Source of the DNA: Dysgonamonadaceae bacterium
GTDB taxonomy: Bacteria > Bacteroidota > Bacteroidia > Bacteroidales > Azobacteroidaceae
Direction of reading: 5' to 3'
DNA length: 18,642 nt
Assembly (NCBI GenBank): GCA_031260235.1
Contig: JAIRKG010000114.1
Span: forward strand, 1 to 18,642
Shown: positions 1-8,395 of the stretch, piece by piece
Layout: every line of letters begins with the position of its first letter
Position numbering within the stretch: the stretch's first letter is position 1
The notes under the pieces: model-generated
The model's database searches: none
What the model was told of the DNA's origin: nothing
The model's input: only the letters and a program-made list of their open reading frames with translations
Made by a program: the position numbers and the translations under genes

Positions 1-2
1 TC

Positions 3-65
3 GGAGAATTGATTACGCGCAATACGCCGGACAGGAACCGCTATATTGTTTCGGAAGAAATTTAA
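3..65 (+). CDS. 3' end of an unidentified gene (partial)
   Basis: Frame 3 is open from the window edge and closes with TAA at 63-65. It encodes the last 20 residues of a protein ending NTPDRNRYIVSEEI. The stop lies only 6 bp from the stop of the convergent minus-strand gene at 72, a packing expected of a real gene end. The tail is too short for me to assign a family. The other two forward frames also run open for a while, so the coding call rests on the spacing and on a plausible charged C-terminus. Confidence 0.35.
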   Translation, partial: GELITRNTPDRNRYIVSEEI

Positions 66-71
66 CGCCGT

Positions 72-602
72 TCACTGCGTTTGAAAGGTAAAAGCCACTC
101 CCAAATAAAAGAAGTGATATTTTGCTTCGGGATATTTCTCTTTGGCGTTGGTATATCGCCATCCGCCGTTAATCAACAAGTTATCCGTAAGGCTGATTTT
201 CCCGTGTATGCCGATGTTAAAACCGGGCGCGTCGATGTTTTTATTCATATTGGTTTTGCTTCTGACGAAAAAATATTGTCCTCCCAATGCCGGACCTATT
301 CCCCATTCACGCGTAGATATAAGATATAACCGCGCGTCTAAACTGCCGGAATAAACGGCTAATTTATTAATCCTTTCGGCGCCTACGGCTAAATTATCTT
401 GTTGGGATATATTCGGATTAATCACTCCGGTAAAGGCAATTTCCAAAGAACCCGTCAAATTATAAGCGGCGTCGAAGCCGTAAAGCAAGTCGTTGTAACT
501 TGTCGTCAAACCGCTTTTCAATCCTACGGTTACGTCGCCGGTCTGGGAAAAAGCGCGAAGCCACAAGCCGGCAAATAATAAAATCAATACTGTTTTTTTC
601 AT
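72..602 (-). CDS. Secreted outer-membrane beta-barrel protein (PorT-like type)
   Basis: This is a 176-residue protein. Its N-terminus MKKTVLILLFAGLWLRAFSQ is a clear Sec signal peptide, with predicted cleavage near SQ|TG. The mature part alternates short amphipathic strands with Gly/Asn/Asp turns (for example DVTVGLKSG, SLEIAFTGV, WGIGPALGGQYFFV, LLINGGWRY) and ends in the aromatic strand YHFFYLGVAFTFQTQ. That pattern fits an eight-stranded barrel of the outer-membrane beta-barrel families common in Bacteroidota. An upstream in-frame ATG at 668 would add 22 residues ahead of the signal peptide. I chose the start at 602 because it puts the signal peptide at the terminus and lies downstream of a -7 box at 639-646. 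The gene follows uvrA on the same strand with a 92-bp gap and is probably transcribed on its own. Its substrate or role cannot be read from the sequence. Confidence 0.8.
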   Translation of the reverse strand: MKKTVLILLFAGLWLRAFSQTGDVTVGLKSGLTTSYNDLLYGFDAAYNLTGSLEIAFTGVINPNISQQDNLAVGAERINKLAVYSGSLDARLYLISTREWGIGPALGGQYFFVRSKTNMNKNIDAPGFNIGIHGKISLTDNLLINGGWRYTNAKEKYPEAKYHFFYLGVAFTFQTQ

Positions 603-638
603 CGTTCTGTCTGTATATTTTATAAAATAAATTTTCCG

Positions 639-646
639 CAAAAATA
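639..646 (-). promoter_or_regulatory. Bacteroidota -7 box (TATTTTTG) for the barrel gene
   Basis: On the minus strand this reads TATTTTTG, a full match to the TAnnTTTG -7 consensus of Bacteroidota sigma-ABfr promoters. It ends 36 nt before the ATG at 602, giving a leader of about 30 nt. I see no convincing TTTG -33 element upstream. Confidence 0.5.
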
Positions 647-694
647 AAAAATGTTTATGATATAACATGTGTGGTTATGAATTTTTGCATTGAA

Positions 695-3532
695 TTACTG
701 TAGCCCAAACCGTCCCAACTCCTTCCTCAAAAAACCGGCAGTAAACCCAACTCCTGAGGCTGCCAGCTCTTCAGGCGTCCCCGCAAAAAGCACTTGCCCG
801 CCGCCTCTGCCGCCTTCGGGTCCCATGTCGATGATATGGTCGGCGCATTTAATGACGTCCATATTGTGTTCGATTATGATCATAGTATTGCCTTTGTCAA
901 GGAGACGATTTATGACATCGAGGAGAACCCTGATGTCGTCAAAATGCAGTCCGGTGGTGGGTTCGTCTAATATGTAAAGGGTTTTCCCCGTGTCGCGTTT
1001 GGCGAGTTCGGCGGCTAATTTCACACGCTGACTTTCTCCGCCGGACAGGGTCGTTGACGATTGTCCGAGTTTGACATAACCCAGACCTACGTCTTGTAAT
1101 ACTTTGACTTTGTGGTGGATATTCGGCAGGTTTTCCAAAAATTCAACAGCCATGTTGATGGTCATATCCAGTATGTCGGCGATGGATTTCCCGCGATAGC
1201 GGATTTCCAGCGTTTCGCGGTTGTAGCGTTTGCCGCGGCAAGCTTCGCAGGGAACCATTACGTCCGGCAGAAAATTCATTTCGATGGATTTATAGCCATT
1301 CCCGCCGCATGTTTCACAACGCCCACCCGCCACGTTGAATGAAAACCGTCCGGGTTTGTAGCCTCTGATTCGCGATTCGGGGAGTTCGACAAACAGGTTG
1401 CGGATATCCGAAAAGATGCCGGTATAAGTGGCGGGGTTGGAGCGCGGCGTTTTCCCGATTGGCGATTGATCGACATTCACAATTTTGTCGATATACTCCA
1501 TGCCTTCAATCGAGCCGTAGGGCAGCGGGTCTTGAAGGGAACGATAGAGCGCCCGGCTGATGATCGGCTCCAGCGTGTCGTTGATGAGGGAGGATTTGCC
1601 GCTTCCCGAAACGCCGGTAACGCAAATAAATTTTCCCAAAGGCAAATGAACGGTTACGTTTTTCAAGTTATTGCCCGTAGCGTTCCGCAAAATGATTTCC
1701 TTTCCGTTGCCTTTCCTTCTCTGCGCAGGCATGGGGATACGCTGTATGCCGTTTAAATAGGAAGATGTGAGCGTATTTGCGTTCAGCAATTCGCAGGGTG
1801 TTCCGGAAAAAACAATCTCGCCGCCTTTGCTGCCGGCGCGGGGACCGAGGTCGATCACATAATCGGCGCTCAGCATCATATCTTTATCGTGTTCCACTAC
1901 GATAACCGAATTGCCCGTGTCGCGCAGTTGTTTCAGCGAATCAACCAGCCGTGCATTATCACGCTGGTGTAAGCCAATGCTCGGTTCGTCCAAAATATAC
2001 AGCACATTGACAAGTTGCGACCCGATTTGGGTAGCCAGCCTGATGCGCTGGCTTTCCCCACCCGAAAGGCTGGCGGATGCACGATCCAGCGACAGATAAT
2101 CCAGCCCGACGCCTAATAAAAACGTCAATCTTGACCGGATTTCCTTGAGGATTTCCGCTGCAATTGTTTTTTGCCTGTTCGACAAATGTTTGTCCAAATC
2201 TTCCGTCCATTCGTATAGTTCCGAAATGTCCATTGCCGACAGGTCTGCAATGTTTTTCCCGTTCAGTAAATAGTGCAGCGCTTCTTTATTCAGCCTTTGC
2301 CCGCGACATTCGGGACATACCGAAGCGCGGGTAAATTGCCACGCCCATTTCTGCGCTGTCACCGAAGTGTTCTGCTCCCGCTGCATGGCAATATATTTAT
2401 CAACGCCTTCAAACGAAAGAAAATAATTGGAGTTTCCCAGGGCTTCGTTTTTAATTTGCAGGCGTTCTTCCGTTCCGTTTATGATTTCGTTGATGGCTTC
2501 TCCGGATATGTCTTTCAGGGGCGTTTTCAGGGTTGCGCCGTATTTTTCCAGGATGGCGGCGATGTGCCAAAACATCAGTATATCGCGGTATTTTCCCAGG
2601 GGAACGATTCCGCCCTGATATATGCTCAACTCCGGATCGGGAGCAATTTTCTGCAGGTCGATTTGATTGATATAGCCCAGACCTTTACACTTGGGACATG
2701 CTCCTTGCGGGGAATTGAACGAAAAATTATGCGGCGCCGGCTCGCTGTAGGACAGGCCGGCATTGGGATCCATCAGCCGGCGGCTGAAAAAACGGACGTT
2801 ATTATCTGCCATTTTAAGTATCATCACAAGTCCTTCGCCAATACGCATTGCGGTTTGCACACTTTCTTTCAGCCGCTTGCCTTCGCCCCGCCCGACCGAC
2901 AGTTTGTCTATAACCACTTCGACCGAATGGTTTTTGTAGCGGTCTAATTTCATGCCCGGAATGATTTCGCGCAGGTTGCCGTCGGTGCGGACGTTGAGGA
3001 ATCCTTTTCTTTGCAGTTGTTCAAACAGTTCTTTATAATGCCCCTTCCTGTTCCGAACAACCGGCGCAAGAATATACACTTTCTCGCCCTTATACCGGTC
3101 TGCAATCAGTTGAATGACCTGTTCCTCGTTATATTTAACCATTTTTTCGCCGGAAATGTAAGAATAAGCGTCAGCGGCGCGGGCATAGAGGAGGCGGAGG
3201 AAATCATATATTTCGGTCGTCGTCCCCACCGTTGACCGGGGGCTGCGGTTGGTTGTTTTCTGTTCGATAGCGATCACCGGGCTTAAACCGGAAATCTTAT
3301 CCACGTCGGGACGCTCCAAGTTGTTGAGAAATGAACGGGCATAAGCCGAAAAGGTTTCTACATAACGGCGCTGTCCTTCGGCAAACAGGACGTCGAAAGC
3401 CAGCGAAGATTTCCCGCTGCCGCTCAAGCCGGTGATAACGGTAAGTTTGTTTCTGGGAATTTGAACGTCGATATTTTTCAGGTTATGGACACGGGCGCCC
3501 TGGACGTTGATTATTTCGTTGTTGTTTTCCAT
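695..3532 (-). CDS. uvrA: UvrABC excision nuclease subunit A
   Basis: UvrA is the damage-sensing ATPase of nucleotide excision repair; it loads UvrB onto lesions in the cytoplasm. The 945-residue product has both ABC ATPase modules. Walker A 1 is GLSGSGKS (35-42), and the second is GVSGSGKSS about two thirds along. There are two LSGGESQR signatures and two Walker B motifs (LYILDEPSIGLH and LYILDEPTTGLH). Zinc-binding Cys pairs are present: CPKC and CPEC in the first half, and CETC with CEAC in the C-terminal zinc finger. The motif NRSPRSTVGTTTEIYD is typical of the family. Length matches ordinary UvrA1 (about 940), so this is unlikely to be a short UvrA2 paralogue. A 14-residue upstream extension to 3574 is open but reaches into the 23-bp repeat array. 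I preferred MENNNEIINVQGARVHNLKNI because UvrA usually starts just before the IxVxGAxxHNLKNI motif. No -7 box is evident between 3533 and 3572, and no SOS operator was recognised. Confidence 0.97.
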   Translation of the reverse strand: MENNNEIINVQGARVHNLKNIDVQIPRNKLTVITGLSGSGKSSLAFDVLFAEGQRRYVETFSAYARSFLNNLERPDVDKISGLSPVIAIEQKTTNRSPRSTVGTTTEIYDFLRLLYARAADAYSYISGEKMVKYNEEQVIQLIADRYKGEKVYILAPVVRNRKGHYKELFEQLQRKGFLNVRTDGNLREIIPGMKLDRYKNHSVEVVIDKLSVGRGEGKRLKESVQTAMRIGEGLVMILKMADNNVRFFSRRLMDPNAGLSYSEPAPHNFSFNSPQGACPKCKGLGYINQIDLQKIAPDPELSIYQGGIVPLGKYRDILMFWHIAAILEKYGATLKTPLKDISGEAINEIINGTEERLQIKNEALGNSNYFLSFEGVDKYIAMQREQNTSVTAQKWAWQFTRASVCPECRGQRLNKEALHYLLNGKNIADLSAMDISELYEWTEDLDKHLSNRQKTIAAEILKEIRSRLTFLLGVGLDYLSLDRASASLSGGESQRIRLATQIGSQLVNVLYILDEPSIGLHQRDNARLVDSLKQLRDTGNSVIVVEHDKDMMLSADYVIDLGPRAGSKGGEIVFSGTPCELLNANTLTSSYLNGIQRIPMPAQRRKGNGKEIILRNATGNNLKNVTVHLPLGKFICVTGVSGSGKSSLINDTLEPIISRALYRSLQDPLPYGSIEGMEYIDKIVNVDQSPIGKTPRSNPATYTGIFSDIRNLFVELPESRIRGYKPGRFSFNVAGGRCETCGGNGYKSIEMNFLPDVMVPCEACRGKRYNRETLEIRYRGKSIADILDMTINMAVEFLENLPNIHHKVKVLQDVGLGYVKLGQSSTTLSGGESQRVKLAAELAKRDTGKTLYILDEPTTGLHFDDIRVLLDVINRLLDKGNTMIIIEHNMDVIKCADHIIDMGPEGGRGGGQVLFAGTPEELAASGVGFTAGFLRKELGRFGLQ

Positions 3533-3572
3533 CTTTTTTAGAGTAATTATTCTTTCATAAAGGACGCATACC

Positions 3573-3909
3573 ACCCTTGTGTCTGGGTGTACGCTACCCT
3601 TGTGTCTGGGTGTACGCCACCCTTGTGTCTGGGTGTACGCTACCCTTGTGTCTGGGTGTACGCCACCCTTGTGTCTGGGTGTACGCTACCCTTGTGTCTG
3701 GGTGTACGCTACCCTTGTGTCGGGGTGTACGCCACCCTTGTGTCTGGGTGTACTCTTCACTTGTGTCCGGGTGTACGCCACCCTTGTGTCAGGGTGTACG
3801 CAACCCTTGTGTCCGGGTGTACGCTACCCTTGTGTCCGGGTGTACGCCACCCTTGTGTCCGGGTGTACGCTACCCTTGTGTCCGGGTGTATACCACCCTT
3901 GTGTCTGGG
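3573..3909. repeat. 23-bp tandem repeat array, about 14.7 copies
   Basis: Fourteen complete 23-bp units run head to tail from 3573 to 3894, followed by a 15-bp partial unit. Each unit starts ACCCTTGTGTC and continues with GGGTGTACG and two variable bases. Units 1-6 and 8 carry TCTGGG; units 9 and 11-14 carry TCCGGG; unit 7 has TCGGGG and unit 10 TCAGGG. The final base alternates T, C, T, C in units 1-4 and 11-14, implying a 46-bp dimeric unit. Unit 9 begins TCAC instead of ACCC. The array fills nearly all of the gap between the phospholipase stop (3922) and the uvrA start (3532). GGGTG can pair with CACCC on either side, so a transcript could form alternative short hairpins. The forward strand is open in all three frames only because the unit is 23 bp and lacks stops. 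Confidence 0.97.
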
Positions 3910-3921
3910 ACGTTAAAGCCT

Positions 3922-4701
3922 TTATCCTTCGTTATTTAGAAACCCTGCCTCTTTCAGCGCCTTCCGGCAATAATCATTTCCTATTTTAAATATCTTACCG
4001 GAATTAACCATATCAAAAGTCTTAAAGTAAGCCAAGTCGGTTATTTCCACAAGGACGTCGCACAGCGTACGGTCTAACAGCGTATTCGTCCGCGACATGT
4101 AATGATAGGAACGCTCGGCGATTTGCATGATCGTCTTTTTATATTTCTTGTGTACAAGCGGGCTTGCGTTGACGCCGATTATTTTGTCGCAAAGGCTGCG
4201 GATTGTGGACACGGGGAAATTTTTAAATAATCCGCCGTCCACATAATTGACACCGTCGATAACTACAGGGTTAAACACAATGGGGATGCTGCACGAGGCG
4301 ATTACCGCGTCGAGAATCGCTCCCGTATCAAAAACCACACTCTTTCCTTCGTCCAGGTTGGTCGCGACAACTTTCACCGGAATGGATAAATCCTCGAAGT
4401 TTCGGGTGCGTAAATGCTTTTTCAGGAACCGCCTGAAGCCCGTCGTGCCGAAAATTGCGGCAACCGGTATCTGAATGTCGGCAAATTCCCTGAAATCCTT
4501 GCCGGCAAACAGGCTGAGAATCTCTTCCGGTGCATATCCGTCGGCATAAAGCACGGCGGCTAATGCTCCCGCGCTTGTGCCGGAAATAATTTCGGGCTTC
4601 AAACCGGCGTCCCCAATGGCTTTGATGGCACCGGGGTGCGCAAAGCCACGCGCTCCGCCGCCGCTCAATGCCAAGCCTAACCTGTATTTTTTCTTTTCCA
4701 T
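3922..4701 (-). CDS. Patatin-like phospholipase (RssA/YlbK type)
   Basis: A 259-residue serine acyl hydrolase with the patatin Ser-Asp dyad. The oxyanion-hole loop GGGARG is at 14-19, the nucleophile elbow GTSAG places Ser43, and the DGG motif YVDGGLFKNFPV places Asp155. No signal peptide or transmembrane segment precedes the domain, so the protein is probably cytoplasmic or peripherally membrane-bound. Family members hydrolyse acyl esters of phospholipids or related lipids; the physiological substrate here is unknown. The start ATG at 4699-4701 gives MEKKKYRLGLALSGGGARG, the usual short lead into the domain. The gene starts 18 bp after the dnaG stop on the same strand, with no terminator visible between them, so it is probably co-transcribed with dnaG. 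Its stop lies 12 bp from the end of the 23-bp repeat array. Confidence 0.92.
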   Translation of the reverse strand: MEKKKYRLGLALSGGGARGFAHPGAIKAIGDAGLKPEIISGTSAGALAAVLYADGYAPEEILSLFAGKDFREFADIQIPVAAIFGTTGFRRFLKKHLRTRNFEDLSIPVKVVATNLDEGKSVVFDTGAILDAVIASCSIPIVFNPVVIDGVNYVDGGLFKNFPVSTIRSLCDKIIGVNASPLVHKKYKKTIMQIAERSYHYMSRTNTLLDRTLCDVLVEITDLAYFKTFDMVNSGKIFKIGNDYCRKALKEAGFLNNEG

Positions 4702-4719
4702 AATTTGAACTTAAATGTC

Positions 4720-6747
4720 TTAAGAATTTTTACCCGTATCAACAATCCTTTCCCGCAAAAACGCTGCAATCTCCCTTTTCTGCTGCGTAAAACCGGCCAA
4801 CTCCTTCATCTTTGCCGCCAACTGTTCAAAATCGCCCCTGCTTTCGGCTTCCCTGATAGCCACATTCGTTTCATCCATGCGCTTTTGCAGCAGCGCGTTT
4901 TTATAATTAATCACCACGTACGGAACAATGCCGAACAGCTTCTTTTCTTCCTTCGGAACAGGTTTGTAACGCGAATGAATTTTACCGACAATATATCTGT
5001 CGGTTGAAAGATCGACCGCAATTTTGCTGATGTTCGGGTTGATATGGTTACGGAAATAATGCTCCGCGCGAAAATCCGGATTTTTATACCGCGCATACGT
5101 TTCCTCCATAATCTGCCGGTAAAGCGGATTGGAAAACGCCAAACCGTCCTGCTTCATCTCCTCCGTAATATATTCAATCACAAAAAGCGGCGTTTCCTTT
5201 TTGAGTTCTCCTTTCGGAATATCCGCCACGTCCTCCTCTTTTTGAGCGTTTGCCATATCAATTTCCCCGTAACGTATAATATAACGGAGAATCGTACGCT
5301 CATAATCGTCTAACAACGAAGTTTGTTCGACAGAAAACTCGGGATAACCTTCCGGCGGCGGCGGCATTTGCGATTCGTCGGGGAGATTTCCGGTTTCCGG
5401 CTTTGTCGCTTCGGGATAATAAGCTGTTTTTTTCTTTTGGAGCAGGATTGTTTGCCGTTTTTTTGCAATGGCGCGAACCAAAGTTCCTTCGTCAACGCCC
5501 GAAATCGCGCTACATTCCTTCACATACACGAGCCGCACGATTTCTTCCGGAATAAGCGCGATTGTATCAACGATTTCCGTAATCATCCCCGCCTTCTTCA
5601 CAGGGTCGTTTCCCGCTTCTTTAATCAACAGGATGGCTTTGAAACGCACAAAATCAGTTTCGTTCTCCTTAATATATGTGTTGAAACCTGTCGCATTTTG
5701 TTTGCGGGCGAAAGAATCGGGGTCTTCCCCTTCGGGTAATAACACTATCTTAATATTCAACCCTGCTTCCAGCAGCAAGTCAATCCCGCGAATAGCCGCC
5801 TTAATGCCCGCCGAATCGCCGTCGTAAAGCACCGTTACATTATTGGTCAGCCTGTGAATCATGCGGATTTGCCCCTGCGTCAAAGCAGTTCCCGAAGAAG
5901 CCACGACATTTCCGATCCCTGCCTGATGCATGGAAATCACATCGGTATAACCCTCCACAAGAAAGCACCGGTCTTGTTTGACAATGGATTGCCGTGCAAA
6001 ATAAATACCGTACAGTTCATTGCTTTTGTGATATATCTCGCTTTCCGGCGAATTGAGATATTTCGCCGTCTTTTCATTCTTCAAAATACGTCCGCCGAAA
6101 GCGACTACCTTGCCCGACAGGGTATGCACGGGAAACATCACCCGTCCCCTGAATCGGTCGGCTGTATAATTATTTTCGCCGGTTATCGTCAATCCGGTTT
6201 TTTCCAAATAGGCGAGTTTATAGCCTGCCGACAGGGCTTGCTGCGTAAAAGCGTCCTTCGCTTCCAGACTGTAGCCAAGTTGAAACTTCTTGATAATGTC
6301 ATCCCTGAAACCCCTTTCGCGAAAATAGGCAAGACCGGCGGTTTTGCCTTCGGGATTTTCAAACAGGTTGGATGAGAATACTTTCCCTGCATACGCATTG
6401 AGGATAAACATGCTTTCGCGGTCGTCGCGAGCCTGCCTTTCCCCGTCGGTCATTTCGGTTTCCTTTATTTCGATTCCGTATTTTTTTGCCAGGTATTTCA
6501 GCGCGTCCACATATGACGTCTGTTCCATCTTCATTACGAAATGTACCGGAGTGCCCCCTTCGCCGCAGGCAAAACATTTGCAGATGTTTTTAACGGGCGA
6601 AACATAAAACGAAGGAGTCTTGTCGTCGTGGAAAGGGCACAGCCCGACATAGTTGACGCCCCGTTTCCGGAGCGTAACGAAGTCCGATACCACATCTACG
6701 ATTTGCGCCGCCGACTGAATCCGTTCTATGGTGCTGTAATCTATCAT
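4720..6747 (-). CDS. dnaG: DNA primase
   Basis: DnaG synthesises RNA primers at the replication fork together with the DnaB helicase. The 675-residue product has an N-terminal CHC2 zinc-binding domain (Cys37, His40, Cys58, Cys61 in CPFHDDKTPSF...CKCFACGEGG). The RNA polymerase core follows with the signature RFRGRVMFP (198-206). The TOPRIM metal-binding residues are Glu265 (VEGYTD) and Asp309/Asp311 (YDGDSAG). The segment around residues 440-480 is Pro- and Glu-rich and looks like a linker. The C-terminal part, ending AFLRERIVDTGKNS, is helical and charged, as expected of the helicase-interacting domain. I chose MIDYSTIERIQSAAQIVDVV as the start because it matches the family N-terminus. An upstream ATG at 6771 would add MLCIFAGG and overlap the presumed -7 box. 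Length and motifs are normal for the family. Confidence 0.97.
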   Translation of the reverse strand: MIDYSTIERIQSAAQIVDVVSDFVTLRKRGVNYVGLCPFHDDKTPSFYVSPVKNICKCFACGEGGTPVHFVMKMEQTSYVDALKYLAKKYGIEIKETEMTDGERQARDDRESMFILNAYAGKVFSSNLFENPEGKTAGLAYFRERGFRDDIIKKFQLGYSLEAKDAFTQQALSAGYKLAYLEKTGLTITGENNYTADRFRGRVMFPVHTLSGKVVAFGGRILKNEKTAKYLNSPESEIYHKSNELYGIYFARQSIVKQDRCFLVEGYTDVISMHQAGIGNVVASSGTALTQGQIRMIHRLTNNVTVLYDGDSAGIKAAIRGIDLLLEAGLNIKIVLLPEGEDPDSFARKQNATGFNTYIKENETDFVRFKAILLIKEAGNDPVKKAGMITEIVDTIALIPEEIVRLVYVKECSAISGVDEGTLVRAIAKKRQTILLQKKKTAYYPEATKPETGNLPDESQMPPPPEGYPEFSVEQTSLLDDYERTILRYIIRYGEIDMANAQKEEDVADIPKGELKKETPLFVIEYITEEMKQDGLAFSNPLYRQIMEETYARYKNPDFRAEHYFRNHINPNISKIAVDLSTDRYIVGKIHSRYKPVPKEEKKLFGIVPYVVINYKNALLQKRMDETNVAIREAESRGDFEQLAAKMKELAGFTQQKREIAAFLRERIVDTGKNS

Positions 6748-6755
6748 TCCGCCCG

Positions 6756-6763
6756 CAAAAATA
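6756..6763 (-). promoter_or_regulatory. -7 box (TATTTTTG) close to the dnaG start
   Basis: The minus strand reads TATTTTTG, matching TAnnTTTG, and ends 8 nt before the dnaG ATG at 6747. If used, transcription would begin only a few bases before the start codon. No good TTTG -33 element is seen at normal spacing. Confidence 0.4.
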
Positions 6764-6797
6764 CATAACAATTATGAATTAATTTGTAATTCTTACA

Positions 6798-6805
6798 TAT
6801 CTTTG
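6798..6805 (+). promoter_or_regulatory. -7 box (TATCTTTG) just before the glycoside hydrolase
   Basis: TATCTTTG matches TAnnTTTG and lies 4 nt before the ATG at 6810. It would give an essentially leaderless transcript. A TTTG at 6783-6786 is only 11 nt upstream, closer than a usual -33 element. Confidence 0.4.
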
Positions 6806-6809
6806 CCTG

Positions 6810-8285
6810 ATGAAACGATTGGTTTTTTACTTTATATTCGCAATAATTCCCGTTTTCACACTCTCTGCGCAACCCAAACACGAGATGAGAGGTGTTTGGT
6901 TAACAGTCAATCACGCATTGGATTGGCCGAAAAACGCTGTTCAAAGCACGGCTGATATTGATCGGCAAAAAGCCGATCTCGACCGGATGCTCGACCGGTT
7001 TGAGAAGGCAGGCATCAACGTGATTTTCTTCCAGGTGCGGTTTAGCGGCAATGTGATTTATCCTTCCCTGATAGAGCCTGTCAGCGAATATTTCAATTCG
7101 GAACATACGAATTATGATCCGCTGGCTTATGCGATTGAAGCGTGCCGGCGGCGCAGGATGGAATGTCACGCATGGATGGCGGTCTATCCGGTGGGGAACA
7201 GCACGGTGAAGAAAGGAAAAAAAAGATATGCCGCACCCGTCCCGCCAAGATACAAGGGTATCGCCAAATCGTATAACGGCGGCTTATATCTCGATCCGGG
7301 AAACCCGCAAACAACCGATTATCTGCTGCGTTTGATCCGGGAAATGGTTTCTGCGTATGACCTCGACGGCGTCCATTTCGATTACATCCGTTATCCCACC
7401 GGCTCCGGCCAATTCCCGGACAATGATACTTACCGGCGATATGGGCAGGGGAAAACGAAAGCCGAATGGCGGCGCGAAAACATCAATCGTTTTGTTTATG
7501 CAGCTTACGACGAGGTGAAAGCTTTGAAACCCTGGGTGCAGGTCAGCAGTGCGGTTGTCGGGATGTATAACACGCTTCCCACCGTCACCCACCGTCACTG
7601 GACGGCTTTCCACAACGTCTATCAAGACCCTGCTGACTGGCTGCAAAAGGGGAAACACGATTTTGTTGTTCCCATGATGTACTATTCCGGCGATCTGTTT
7701 TTCCCGTTTGTGGACGACTGGCAGGAGCGGAGCGGCGGACGGTTTGTCGTTCCCGGACTGGGGCTTTATCAAATGGACGCCAAAGAATTTGGCTGGGAAC
7801 CCGACGTATTGCTCGAACAAATCCGCTATTCCCGCGATCGCCGGACGCAGGGGAACGTTTTTTTTCGTGCGCTTCACCTGGTGGAAAATAGAAGAGGGAT
7901 TTGCGACGAGATTGTGTCCCGGTTTTATGCTACGCCTGCCGTTTTGCCTGCATTGACATGGTTGAGCCGGTCAATTCCCGCAACGCCCCAACACGTTTAC
8001 GCCTGCGAAAGCGACGACTCTTTGTTACTGACCTGGGACAACGTAGCAATCTCCGAAATGCAGGAAAAAACAATCTTTTATAATGTCTATCGCTCCAATA
8101 CCTTTCCGGTTGATACGACCGACCCGCGCAATTTGATTGCCGCCCGCATGGAAAATAACTCCTGTAAAATTCCAATCGACAACCGGTTTGGACTGGAACA
8201 TTACTATGTGGTAACTTCATACGATCGCTATCATAATGAAAGCGCAGTCTCCGCTCCGGTTTATACGGTAAACGGGAAATGGTAA
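6810..8285 (+). CDS. Secreted glycoside hydrolase, GHL10/DigH-like (DUF187), with C-terminal Fn3-like domain
   Basis: A 491-residue exported protein. The signal peptide is MKRLVFYFIFAIIPVFTLSA, cleaved before Gln21; there is no lipobox cysteine, so it is probably periplasmic and soluble. Residues about 24-395 form the GHL10 (PF02638) TIM barrel. Motifs include MRGVWLTV at the start, NVIFFQVRFSGNVIYPS, AWMAVYPVGN and LDGVHFDYIRYP (185-196, with Asp186 and Asp191). The last 90 or so residues (from about 400, including LLLTWDN, FYNVYRSN and YYVVTSYDRYHNESAVS) look like a fibronectin type III module, often seen at the C-terminus of Bacteroidota relatives. E. coli DigH of this family cleaves peptidoglycan strands stripped of stem peptides, so a role in cell-wall turnover is likely by homology. 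It diverges from dnaG, is followed by 110 bp, and appears to be a single-gene unit. Confidence 0.88.
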   Translation: MKRLVFYFIFAIIPVFTLSAQPKHEMRGVWLTVNHALDWPKNAVQSTADIDRQKADLDRMLDRFEKAGINVIFFQVRFSGNVIYPSLIEPVSEYFNSEHTNYDPLAYAIEACRRRRMECHAWMAVYPVGNSTVKKGKKRYAAPVPPRYKGIAKSYNGGLYLDPGNPQTTDYLLRLIREMVSAYDLDGVHFDYIRYPTGSGQFPDNDTYRRYGQGKTKAEWRRENINRFVYAAYDEVKALKPWVQVSSAVVGMYNTLPTVTHRHWTAFHNVYQDPADWLQKGKHDFVVPMMYYSGDLFFPFVDDWQERSGGRFVVPGLGLYQMDAKEFGWEPDVLLEQIRYSRDRRTQGNVFFRALHLVENRRGICDEIVSRFYATPAVLPALTWLSRSIPATPQHVYACESDDSLLLTWDNVAISEMQEKTIFYNVYRSNTFPVDTTDPRNLIAARMENNSCKIPIDNRFGLEHYYVVTSYDRYHNESAVSAPVYTVNGKW

Positions 8286-8352
8286 TTGACATTATAATAA
8301 TAAAAAACGAAAAAACATTACATGAATTGATATAACTTATTAAATAATTGTC

Positions 8353-8360
8353 TAATTTTG
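8353..8360 (+). promoter_or_regulatory. -7 box (TAATTTTG) for the GNAT gene
   Basis: TAATTTTG matches the TAnnTTTG consensus. A TTG at 8327-8329 sits 23 nt upstream, within the range reported for Bacteroidota -33 elements. The ATG at 8396 is 35 nt downstream, giving a leader of about 30 nt. This supports the 8396 start over a TTG-initiated extension to 8348, which would overlap the box. Confidence 0.55.
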
Positions 8361-8395
8361 CGGCTTTATTTGTTTTGACAAACGGAATTAAAGTA

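Noticed and set aside
603..668. N-terminal extension of the beta-barrel protein to 668
   Set aside because: It would put 22 charged and aromatic residues before a clear signal peptide and overlap the -7 box.
2273..2947. 224-residue plus-strand ORF
   Set aside because: It is antisense to the well-supported uvrA coding sequence and has no recognisable domain.
3533..3574. N-terminal extension of UvrA into the repeat array
   Set aside because: UvrA normally begins just before its GAxxHNLKNI motif, and the extension reaches repeat DNA.
3573..3909. CRISPR array
   Set aside because: Units abut directly with no spacers, and there are no cas genes nearby.
3577..3989. Three overlapping plus-strand ORFs with a Cys/Val-rich 23-residue periodic peptide
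   Set aside because: They are produced by the 23-bp repeat, which lacks stops in all forward frames. There is no ribosome-binding or promoter signal, and the ends run into the phospholipase gene on the other strand.
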